NCBI GenBank assembly: GCA_963826795.1
Contig: CAWGYT010000009.1
Location: 496,001 to 560,000, forward strand
Direction of reading: 5' to 3'
DNA length: 64,000 bases
Source of the DNA: CAWGYT01 sp963826795
Lineage (GTDB): Bacteria > Planctomycetota > Planctomycetia > Pirellulales > Pirellulaceae
In this document: piece by piece, positions 55,859-64,000 of the stretch
How the letters are laid out: each line of letters begins with the position of its first letter
Position numbering within the stretch: position 1 is the stretch's first letter
Notes under the pieces: model-generated
Told to the model about the DNA's origin: nothing
The model's input: the letters and a program-made list of their open reading frames with translations, nothing else
Database searches by the model: none
Position numbers and translations under genes: made by a program

Positions 55859-57320
55859 GCGAATGATTCATCTCCTTTAGCGCGGTCAACCGGCGGACGG
55901 ATGACGCCTTGGGGTCGGCTTCGGGGTCAGATCGGGTATCTGGTCAGGGCTTCGGGGTCAGATCGGGTATCTGGTGTTTGGCAGGTCTCGCCCGCGGCGT
56001 TCGCCCTTCGAGCGTGATTTGGCTTGGTCGAACGTACCGTGTTCGGTCGGCGAATCAGATTGCGGCAATTGAACAGCAATCGTCCCGATGGACTTGCTCG
56101 AGCCTCGCCGTTGATGACGTTGTGCGCCGACACGTTCGATCTAGCGAGGCCGTTGTTTTGTTTTCCACTGCCGGTAATCCCGCGTCGCACGCGAACTTGA
56201 CACCAGAAAACGGATCTGACCCCGCCCCGTCCCCCGGATCTGACCCCGCCCCGTCCCTGCCCCGTCGCGCCGTAGCCCCCGTCGCGCAGACGGGGGGCGA
56301 ACCCGTCCCCCAGCCGACCTCGCCATGCAGGCCTCGCATCCACGCCGCGCCACCCCCGCTCTCCGCGAGCGGGGATACGCAATGGGGACTGCGGCGCGTC
56401 GGGGTCGGCTTCGGGGTCAGATCGGTCGGCTTCGGGGTCAGATCGGGTATCTGGTGTTTGGCAGGTCTCGCCCGCGGCGTTCGCCCTTCGAGCGTGATTT
56501 GGCTTGGTCGAACGTACGGTGTTCGGTCGGCGAATCAGATTGCGGCAATTGAACAGCAATCGTCCCGCTGGACTTGCTCGAGTCTCGCCGTTGATGACGT
56601 TCGCGCCGACACGTTCGATCCACCGAGGCCGTTGTTTTGTTTTCCACTGCCGGTAATCCCGCGTCGCACGCGAACTTGACACCAGAAAACGGATCTGACC
56701 CCGCCCCGTCCCCGCCCCGTCCCCCGGATCTGACCCCGCCCCGTCCCTGCCCCGTCGCGCCGTAGCCCCCGTCGCGCAGACGGGGGGCGAACCCGTCCCC
56801 CAGCCGACCTCGCCATGCAGGCCTCGCATCCACGCCGCGCCACACCCGCTCTCCGCGAGCGGGGCTACGCAATGGGGACTGCGGCGCGTCGGGGTCGGCT
56901 TCGGGGTCAGATCGGGTATCTGGTGTTTGGCAGGTCTCGCCCGCGGCGTTCGCCCTTCGAGCGTGATTTGGCTTGGTCGAACGTACCGTGTTCGGTCGGC
57001 GAATCAGATTGCGGCAATTGAACAGCAATCGTCCCGATGGACTTGCTCGAGCCTCGCCGTTGATGACGTTGCGCCGACACGTTCGATCCAGCGAGGCCGT
57101 TGTTTTGTTTTCCACTGCCGGTAATCCCGCGTCGCACGCGAACTTGACACCAGAAAACGGATCTGACCCCGCCCCGTCCCCCGCCCCGTCCCTGCCCCGT
57201 CGCGCCGTAGCCCCCGTCGCGCAGACGGGGGGCGAACCCGTCCCCCAGCCGACCTCGCCATGCAGGCCTCGCATCCACGCCGCGCCACACCCGCTCTCCG
57301 CGAGCGGGGCTACGCAATGG

Positions 57321-57599
57321 GCCGTGTGCGACGACCGTTTCGACGGCGAGACCGGCGTCGCGAACTGGCTGCACGAGCTGTTCCAACTGTTCGCGATACT
57401 CGCGTTCGATCGTCTCTAATGCGTCCTCCAGGTGAATCGAGCGCAGTACCGCGTGCGCCTGCGCCGGATGCTCCTCAATCACTGTCATCGCTGTGAGGTT
57501 TGCGTTGTTATGTCGAGCAAGGCGAACGCCACGTGCCAGGGCCGGGTGCTCGTCCAACGCCAGATTGACGTATACCAGAATGTTCTTGAATCGTCGCAT
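57321..57599 (-). pseudogene. Universal stress protein gene, 3' part lost to repeat insertion
   Basis: ATG 57599 has GGAGA upstream. MRRFKNILVYVNLALDEHPA and the following ~75 residues align by eye with the N-terminal Usp domain of the gene at 60691. At VETVVAHG the frame passes into mosaic unit B (PLRSPARGERVWRG), so most of the protein (a second Usp domain is expected) is missing. Confidence 0.8.
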
Positions 57600-57640
57600 C
57601 GTATTTCTCCGATGATGTTCTGGTCGGTGTGTCACCGGGC

Positions 57641-57859
57641 CTAGCCGTCCGACACGGATTTTGAGTCGGTCCCGGAAGTGACCGCCTGAGCACTGTTTTG
57701 TGGCGAACGCTCCTGCAACTCTTTCCGGACGACGGCAATCTCCTTGGGGGCTGCGATACCAAGTCGGACCGTCCGTCCTTTGACCTCTAACACCGTAAGC
57801 ACAATGTCGAACTGCGGCACACAGATCTGTTCACCGACTTTGCGACTGAGCACCAACAT
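57641..57859 (-). CDS. csrA: Carbon storage regulator CsrA
   Basis: 72 residues from ATG 57859, preceded by GAGGAGG. MLVLSRKVGEQICVPQFDI, then VLTVLEVKGRTVRLGIAAPK and EIAVVRKEL, is the full CsrA fold, including the RNA-binding residues of strands 1 and 5 (LSRK; APKEIAVVRKE). About 10 residues longer than typical at the C-terminus. Dimeric regulator that binds GGA motifs in mRNA leaders. It stands at the downstream end of a stress cluster and just before the truncated Usp gene (-). Confidence 0.95.
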   Translation of the reverse strand: MLVLSRKVGEQICVPQFDIVLTVLEVKGRTVRLGIAAPKEIAVVRKELQERSPQNSAQAVTSGTDSKSVSDG

Positions 57860-57915
57860 GATCGTTCCTCCTCTTGGAACCGTTGAAACGGACACTGCGT
57901 CTGCTTGGGGGTTGG

Positions 57916-59058
57916 CTACAAGTAGTCATCTGGTAGTCGGTAGCTCAGCAGGCAACCAACGCCGCCCAGGTGAATCAACTCGTCGCTCTGGTTTACGACT
58001 TCAACCGTACAGTCACACTCTTCCGCCATGCGCACCATTTCTTCCTTTATGATGAATCGGCGGAATGCCCGTGCATTGCAGTTGGGGCAGGCATCAGGTA
58101 CTTCGGACTCGACGTCAATGTGCCCGCAGTGATCACACGACCAACCTGGGCGAGGATCGTACTCTTTGGACAGCACGAGCACGTCCACGCGGCCACACCG
58201 CAGTGCTCGGAAACTCGGCCCCGTTCCCACGACAGCAAGGCCGCCGGTGCGCAGTTGATGAATAAGATTGCGGACGGTTGTGCGAGATTCTTGTTCCTCC
58301 GCTTCAATAAACGAACTCAGAGTGGATTCCACCACATCAGACAGCCGCGTCGCGCCGGATGCCGGGACAATATCAAGCAACTGCTTTTGCAAGTGTTTGG
58401 GTAAGTTCTTTCTTATCAGCGAAGTCATGGCAGGCTGGCCCGCGAGGATCAAATGCCTGTACCCGCCGGCGGACATGAGTTGATTCAAAACCTCGATCGC
58501 ATTCTTGAAAAACTTGCGAGTGCGTTCCTGGCGGTGGCGTTGATAATGGTTCTTCGTCCATTCGCGTCCCACACGCTGCCGCAAATCCGGCCGCTCCTTC
58601 CAAATCTGTGCGGTGACTGCTCCCAGATTGACTTGCAGAATCCGCATGCTGTCTTCCGTCACAAGCATGACGACGTACCGATGATAGGTATCCTTCAGTT
58701 CGACCAAATGATAGATGTTGGGCGTACTGTCCACGGCAATCCAGTTTGGAAGCGGAACTTGAAACTGCAGCGGCAGAAAAAACGGCTGCTCACCCGCGCG
58801 GAGAAGGCGGCGAGACCCTTGGAATTGGGCAACAATTCCGTTGCCAACACTTCCTCGATACGAGCCAAAGCGGCGTCGAAGGAGTGCTTGCTCCTGGATG
58901 CTCAATCCCCGCCGAAGCGACTGCACACGATCGTCGAATGCACTTCGATCCGTCAGACGCCCCGCGGCTAAACTCTGGTAACAACTGATAACGGGTGCAT
59001 CGGTGACAGGTAAGGTCGCCAACGTACGGACATGTTTCGGCAGGTTGATCCGTTCCAT
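57916..59058 (-). CDS. Bacterial eRF1/Pelota-like protein (baeRF type) with zinc ribbon
   Basis: 380 residues; ATG 59058 with AAGGA 17 nt upstream. The N-terminal half (YVVMLVTEDSMRILQVNLG) and the middle (NAIEVLNQLMSAGGYRHLIL) follow the RNase-H-like fold of eRF1 domain 2. The C-terminal part is an L7Ae-like domain with a zinc ribbon, CDHCGHIDVESEVPDACPNC, ending LGGVGCLLSYRL like archaeal/eukaryotic eRF1 and Pelota. These bacterial homologues are proposed to act on stalled or hibernating ribosomes. No GGQ motif was seen. Confidence 0.78.
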   Translation of the reverse strand: MERINLPKHVRTLATLPVTDAPVISCYQSLAAGRLTDRSAFDDRVQSLRRGLSIQEQALLRRRFGSYRGSVGNGIVAQFQGSRRLLRAGEQPFFLPLQFQVPLPNWIAVDSTPNIYHLVELKDTYHRYVVMLVTEDSMRILQVNLGAVTAQIWKERPDLRQRVGREWTKNHYQRHRQERTRKFFKNAIEVLNQLMSAGGYRHLILAGQPAMTSLIRKNLPKHLQKQLLDIVPASGATRLSDVVESTLSSFIEAEEQESRTTVRNLIHQLRTGGLAVVGTGPSFRALRCGRVDVLVLSKEYDPRPGWSCDHCGHIDVESEVPDACPNCNARAFRRFIIKEEMVRMAEECDCTVEVVNQSDELIHLGGVGCLLSYRLPDDYL

Positions 59059-59240
59059 AATTAATTAACATCCTTACTTCGCAGAAGTAGAAAATGGTGG
59101 CGATTGCGACCGTGCGTCGAGGACGGTGACTCCGGTCAGCTCGGCCTCGTGCTGCTTCGCCAATATGACTGTTGCATCGTGGTTCTCCTTTCACCGCTGC
59201 CGCTTTGCCGCGTTGAATTGTCCGGGGGACCGTTGCCTCG

Positions 59241-59683
59241 TTATTCGCGCTCCGCTCGACGGGTATTCAGTAACATGTGGCATTCGATACACGACTGTTC
59301 CAGGCGCAGAGCAGCTTCCTTAGCGTTGTTGACGTCCTCTTGAGCGGCCGCAGCGGTCAGGTCGGCCACGGCCTGGTGAAAATCCGCGCCGTACTTGTCG
59401 TAAAGTTCGCTTGCCAGATACCCGTCAATCGTTTCGCCGTAGCGTTCCATTCGTTTCGCTGCCGAATGCACGCGTCCCAGGTTCCCCGCAACCATCTCAT
59501 CCAGGATGTCATGCATCGCCTCTGACTTGCGACGCATAAGCTGACTCTTGACTCCGAATCGGCTTGGATTGCGGTCGAGCTCGCCGGCGCGATGCCAGAT
59601 CAACTGGCAGTCCAGAGCAGGAAAGCGCCGGCGGAGGCACTGGCCAGGATAACCATCATCCAGAAACGTGTCTGGGATTTCAT
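59241..59683 (-). CDS. Membrane-anchored c-type cytochrome, probable frameshift after the anchor
   Basis: From ATG 59683 (GGAG 7 nt upstream) MKSQTRFWMMVILASASAG and AFLLWTAS form a signal anchor that meets a TGA. Two bases on, a second frame carries QLMRRKSEAMHDILDEMVAG, a helical region and CIECH near the end, the four-helix c'-type pattern with a C-terminal haem site. I join them as one gene with an indel near 59605. Without the join the soluble part could start at 59537, but no ribosome site is seen there. Role: periplasmic electron transfer or gas binding. Confidence 0.6.
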
Positions 59684-59756
59684 CGGGTACTCCATGTCGT
59701 TAGGGTGCAGCGGCGTTACTGCCATCGGTCACCTCTTTGGCGACGACACGTCGCGA

Positions 59757-60691
59757 TCAATCTTCCAGGTGAATGGGGCACACGAAACCGGATGGTTTCA
59801 ATGCGAGTACCGAACACCAGATACCGTTTAGAATCTGCTCGGCCGTATTTCCCATAATCATCCCCGACAATCCGGATCGGGCGACTGTGCCCATGACGAC
59901 AAGATCCACTCCGTTCTCTTGTACGAACTGAGGAATCGCAGACGGTGCCTCGCCCTTGAGCAGGTGGATGTTGTCTCGCGGACATTGCTGTCGTGCTTTT
60001 CCAGGAACTGGTCCAGCAGGTTCACGATCTGATCGCGATTCTTCATTTCCATTTCCTCAAACTCAGCCGGTTGCATCCTGCGTTTAATCATCTGCTCGTT
60101 CCAGATCGACCAGGCATGGACAATCGAGAAACGGCCGCCATGGTACTGGCTAATCGACGACGCTAATTCGAACACGTTGTCATTCAGTTCTGCATCGAGT
60201 TGCTCGCCGGTCGACGTATCGACGCAACCCAGCACGTGCTTGAACTGCGGCGTGGTTGCAGGTGTGACCAGCCAGACGGCACAGGGGCATTTTCGCAGCA
60301 GTCGGATTCCTGTGTTGCCGAAGAATCCCCGATGGCGGCTATCGCTCCCCTTCGCCACGCGGAGCAAAAGGTCGTGTTCGCCCCGCAACACTTCGCGAAT
60401 GATTTCTACCGAGGTCTTGCCCTCCAGCACTTTGGTTTCTACTTCGATTCCCTGTTCGCGAATTGGGGCGGCCAACGCGTCGAGCTTCTCTCGTTTCTCC
60501 TGCCCGATCAACTCACGCATGTGCTCATGGTCTTTCATTGACAACCGAATGGTCCAGGGAAACTGCGGCACGACGTCCACGATCTTAAGCGTCGCGCCAT
60601 TATGCTGGGCAATCTCCGCCGCTTCGTCGACGATGGGGTGGTCGTCTAGCCGAGTATCCGTAGCTACCAGAATCTTCTTAAACCGTTTCAT
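59757..60691 (-). CDS. Tandem-domain universal stress protein (UspE-like), frameshifted
   Basis: ATG 60691 follows GGAGGATTTACA. Two Usp domains: KRFKKILVATDTRLDDHPIV to the first CPCAVWLV, and FKHVLGCVDTSTGEQLDAE onward. The frame breaks near 59972 (missing C in GTCC) after EKHDSNV. The next frame continues DNIHLLKGEAPSAIPQFV, the nucleotide-binding VVMGTVARSGLSGMIMGNTA and SVLALKPSGFVCPIHLED to 59757. About 311 residues. ATP-binding motif G-x2-G-x9-G(S/T) is present in domain 2. Located directly downstream of the ATPase gene (28 bp). Confidence 0.85.
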
Positions 60692-60718
60692 TGTAAATCC
60701 TCCGTACATCGCAGGTTG

Positions 60719-63452
60719 TTACGAGACTGTCCCGGCCGACGCACCTGAAACTCGCCGACGCAACCACTTTTCAATACCGACGATGCCGTAGATCAACGCT
60801 CCAACTCCAAGGATAAGAAACCATTCGGTTGCTCCAATTGGCTCGCTGCTGAAGGCGCGGTTCATGGCGGGTACGTACGTGAAAGCAACCTGGAGAGCCG
60901 CCATCATGCCGACGCCGGCCAGCAGCCACCGGTTGCTGAACACCCCGAGCGCGAACATGGACATGGTGAGGGACCGGCAGTTGAACAGGTAAAACAGTTC
61001 TCCGATCACGAACACGTTCACGGCGGCCGTTCGCGCCGCCGCTTCGCTCTCACCGTGAGACAGCTCCCACTCGAACAGGCCAAATGCGCCGACCAGCAGC
61101 AGGAAACCGACGAGAAGAATTCGGGACATCAGCGTTCGCGAGAGTATCGGGCTTGCCGGGTCGCGCGGCAACCGGCGCATGATGCCAGGCTCTTTCGGTT
61201 CAAACGCCAGCATCAATCCCAGGAGGACGGCGGTGGTCATATTGATCCACAGAATCTGTACGGGCAGGATGGGCAGCGCCGCGCCGACGAAAACCGCCAC
61301 GAGAATGACCAGCCCCTCGCCGATGTTTGTCGGCAGCGTCCAAGTGATAAACTTGACGAGATTGTCAAACACTCCCCGGCCTTCTTCGATAGCCGCTTCG
61401 ATGGAGGAAAAATTATCGTCCGTCAGCACCATGTCCGCGGCTTCCTTCGACGACTTCCGTGCCGGTAATTCCCATCGCTACGCCGATGTCGGCCCGACGC
61501 AAGGCGGGGGCATCGTTCACACCGTCGCCGGTCATAGCCACCACGTGGCCTCGGTGTTGCAGTGCCTTGACCAGGCGTAGTTTCTGTTCCGGCGCAACAC
61601 GGGCGAAGACCGCCGTCTTCTCGACGGCGTCGAGAAGCTCTGTGTCGGACAACTCGGCCAGCATTTTGCCCGTAATCACATTGTCTGCTGCGCCGTTCCG
61701 TTCGGCACCGCCTAAGCCGATTTGCGCTGCAATCGCGGCAGCGGTTCCAGCGTGATCCCCCGTAATCATCTTCACTCGAATCCCGGCGGCTTGGCAGGCG
61801 TGGACAGCTTGAACGGCTTCAGGTCGCGGCGGGTCGATCATTCCCTGTAGCCCTAGAAAGCTGAGTCCGCTCGCCACGTCCTGGTGCTGGATCGACGTTG
61901 TCCCAGCCGGAAATTCAGCACGAGCCAACGCCAGGACTCGTAAGCCGTCGGAAGCCATTTCCTCGACACGTCGATGCACGGAGTCGGAGTCCAACGCCGT
62001 GCGACTGTCGGCATCGCCAAACACGTTGTCGCAACGCTGAAGAATGCTTTCGACCGAGCCTTTCAGATAGGCCACCGGAGAGCCGTCCGGCCCCACATTG
62101 TGCAACGTCGCCATGTACTGATGCTGCGACTCGAAGGGGATGGCGTCCAACCGCGGATGCTCTTGCTTCATGGTTTCAGGAGAGAAACCGGCTTTACGGG
62201 CAGAGACAATCAAGGCGGCTTCCGTGGGATCACCTTCGGCCTGCCAGCCCTCTTCGGTTAGCGCAAGCGCCGAGTCGTTGCAGAGCAGCCCAGCCTTCAG
62301 GCATTCGATGAGGAGCGGACGCTGGCGGGCATCCATCGTTTCTCCGTCACGCGAAAACTCTCCTTCCGGTGCATAACCGACGCCAGAAACAGCAAACAAT
62401 TCGCCTCCCGCAAACACTTCCCGAACGGTCATCTGGTTTTGGGTCAGTGTGCCCGTTTTGTCGGAACAGATGACCGTCGTGCTGCCGAGAGTTTCCACCG
62501 CCGGAAGTTTGCGAATGATCGCATTACGCTTTGCCATTTTGCCGACGCCAATCGCCAAAGTGATGGTCACCGCGGCCGGCAAGCCTTCTGGAATCGCGCC
62601 CACGGCAAGAGCGACCGCCGCCATAAACATGTGCAACGCCGACTCGCCGCGGATAATGCCGACGAAAAACGTCACGGCGGCCATGCCGAGAATCACGTAC
62701 AGAAGTATGCCGCTGAAATAAGCAATCTTGCGGGTCAACGGAGTGGCCAAAACCTCGGCCGAAGAGATCAACTCCGAAATGCGGCCGATCTCCGTGTTAT
62801 CGCCGGTGCCCACCACGATTCCTGTGGCCGTTCCGTAGGTGACGAGCGTTGATGAATAAACCATGTTGCGGCGATCTGCCAGAACCGTGTCGTGCTCAAG
62901 AGTCTCGGCATGCTTTTCGATCGGCACGGATTCACCCGTCAGGGTGGACTCATCAGTCTGCAATTCACGACATACAAGCAGTCTAAGATCTGCGGGAACC
63001 TTGTCGCCCGATTGCAGGAAAACGACGTCACCTGGCACAAGTTCCGCAGATGAAATGCGTTTCTTCTCTCCGGCGCGCAGCACGGTGGCTTCGCTGGTCA
63101 TCGCTCTGGCAAGAGCATCGATCGCTTTTAGTGCTTTCGACTCCTGCACAAATCCGATGATGGCATTCACCAGGACGACTCCCAGGATCACACCGGAGTC
63201 CACCCATTCTTGTAAAAGAGCCGTAATCAGCGCGGCGGCTAACAGGATGTAAATCAGGGGTTGATGGAACTCCAGCAGGAAGCGAATCAACGGCCCTTGG
63301 CCTTTTCTTTGCGTAATTGCGTTCGGTCCAAAACGTTCCTGCCGGTTCTCGACCGCAAAGAGATCCAATCCGCGGTCCAGATCGGTTTCCACGAGATCGA
63401 GAATCTCGGACTCCGGAAGATGATGCCAGTGTCTGCTGAGAATCGTTTCCAT
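60719..63452 (-). CDS. P-type cation-transporting ATPase (Ca2+/Pma-like P2/P3), frameshifted
   Basis: About 910 residues joined. N-terminal cation-ATPase region (HHLPESEILDLVETDLDRGL); actuator LTGESVPIEK; phosphorylation site ICSDKTGTLTQNQMT (Asp about 331); nucleotide-binding LKGSVESILQRC; hinge MTGDGVNDAPALRRADIGVA. At about 61445 the frame slips (one extra G in GTCGAAGG). The C-terminal membrane part resumes as DMVLTDDNFSSIEAAIEEGR and VQILWINMTTAVLLGLMLAF, with about six helices, to 60719. The M4 motif AIPEGLPAAVTITLAIG fits SERCA/PMR1-like calcium or related cation pumps. It sits between Usp genes, so it is probably co-regulated with them. Confidence 0.9.
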
Positions 63453-63529
63453 TCGTCTCCTCTGACCTTTCGCGTTTCCTCAGTTCGACCCGCTGCGACG
63501 AGTTCGGTCCGAATGCGGTTTCGCGTCGT

Positions 63530-64000
63530 TCATGGTCTCGCCTCAATCGTTTCGTCTGGCAAAGTCACGGGCGAAATGAAGTCGTTGGGCTTGATGGTCA
63601 GGACCGAACATGTGGCCCGATCAAGCACTTGCTCAGCCGTGTTGCCCATCAATGCCCCGACTACGCCCGTCCGAGCGATGGTTCCCATCACGATCAGGTC
63701 GATGTCCTGTTTCTTCGCCAACTCGGATATTGCGTGACCGGGCCCGATTTCGTCGTGGAGCAGGTGCACGCTATCGCTGCGGTGACTAAGTTTGTAGGGT
63801 GACAAAAAGTTGTCGAGCGCTGCGGCCACCTCCATCTCCGCTTTCCGCACTGTCTCCTCAAGCTTACCGGGGAGTGACCATGATTCATCTACGCTCGCCC
63901 CGATTAGCTCCCAAGCGTGAACGACGTGAAACTGGCCATTCTCGTACTCAGCGATGGACTGACCCAACTCCATGATCGTCTTGTTCATGATCTCCTGCGC
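63530..64000 (-). CDS. Universal stress protein, C-terminal domain (5' partial at window edge)
   Basis: The frame is open to the window end at 64000, upstream of the Met at 63988, and the family continues there, so the start is outside. Visible: QFHVVHAWELIGASVDESW, a helix-rich middle and VMGTIARTGVVGALMGNTAE with the ATP-binding glycines. It matches the second Usp domain of the protein at 60691. It ends 77 bp upstream of the ATPase gene on the same strand. Confidence 0.88.
   Translation of the reverse strand, partial: AQEIMNKTIMELGQSIAEYENGQFHVVHAWELIGASVDESWSLPGKLEETVRKAEMEVAAALDNFLSPYKLSHRSDSVHLLHDEIGPGHAISELAKKQDIDLIVMGTIARTGVVGALMGNTAEQVLDRATCSVLTIKPNDFISPVTLPDETIEARP

Larger units (their letters stand above)
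53849..57320. repeat. Mosaic of six ~285-bp elements bounded by GGGGTCAGATC / GATCTGACCCC
   Basis: Copies at about 53870-54150, 54366-54650, 54891-55173, 55948-56254, 56430-56750 and 56899-57180. Each begins CTTCGGGGTCAGATCGGGTA and ends GGATCTGACCCCGCCCCGTC, giving inverted termini. The interior (TTTGGCAGGTCTCGCCCGCG onward) is conserved to a few per cent and has no convincing gene. Termini are often partly duplicated. Orientation is the same in all copies. Confidence 0.9.

Noticed and set aside
53859..57274. Several 90-300 residue ORFs on both strands of the mosaic
   Set aside because: They read through copies of the same repeats, end at element borders, and change frame between copies; no domain is recognisable.

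Overview
The window looks like chromosomal DNA of a planctomycete, probably order Pirellulales. The signs are secreted giant proteins with LEPRxLL-type N-terminal signals (starts at 13887 and 34974), several PEP-CTERM tails with dockerin-like DxDxDG repeats, LamG modules, a formylglycine sulfatase, a Hanks kinase with a multi-pass C-terminus, CsrA, and high GC. The organism assignment is inference from these families; I ran no database search.

Layout. 1-13.3 kb: ordinary chromosome with a 5'-partial haem peroxidase, a haem-c protein, a hydrolase, a secreted beta-helix protein, a ferritin-like DUF2383 protein, an aquaglyceroporin, an orphan PTS EIIC, a damaged hydrolase, a Ser/Thr kinase, a beta-propeller protein and a LamG/dockerin protein. 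13.9-18.4 kb: a 1494-residue subtilisin-like protease with five tandem modules. 18.6-23.8 kb: a surface-glycan locus (GT-C, GT2, methyltransferase, convergent with a flippase-like protein and a sulfotransferase). 24.3 kb: tRNA-Ser(TGA), followed by a mobile region (24.7-28.4 kb) with a truncated DDE transposase, an HUH (Y1) transposase, a broken IS3 orfA and arrays built on the 9-bp palindrome AGACSGTCT. 28.4-39.6 kb: esterase, sulfatase, PEP-CTERM/LamG proteins and a 1545-residue CotH-kinase/lamin-tail protein. 39.8-51.1 kb: a RiPP-type locus. It has a HlyD protein, a C39-peptidase ABC exporter and a second ABC exporter on +, then, on - beyond a block of repeats, a split lantibiotic dehydratase (N part plus SpaB_C part), a hairpin and an 18-codon candidate precursor. 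Near-identical 360-bp direct repeats bracket the dehydratase part. 52.3-53.3 kb: two small Cys-rich exported proteins and a strong terminator. 53.8-57.3 kb: a mosaic of six ~285-bp elements bounded by GGGGTCAGATC/GATCTGACCCC and four BIME-like ~150-bp units, which has broken up a secreted-protein gene, a TPR gene and a universal stress protein gene. 57.6-64 kb: a minus-strand stress cluster (P-type ATPase, universal stress proteins, c-type cytochrome, eRF1-like protein, CsrA).

A recurring feature is single-base (or CG-dinucleotide) frameshifts in otherwise well-preserved genes: at least eleven indels, mostly in short homopolymers or GCGC runs. Many of the split genes may be intact in the real organism and broken by sequencing error. 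I annotate them as single genes and give the place of each shift.
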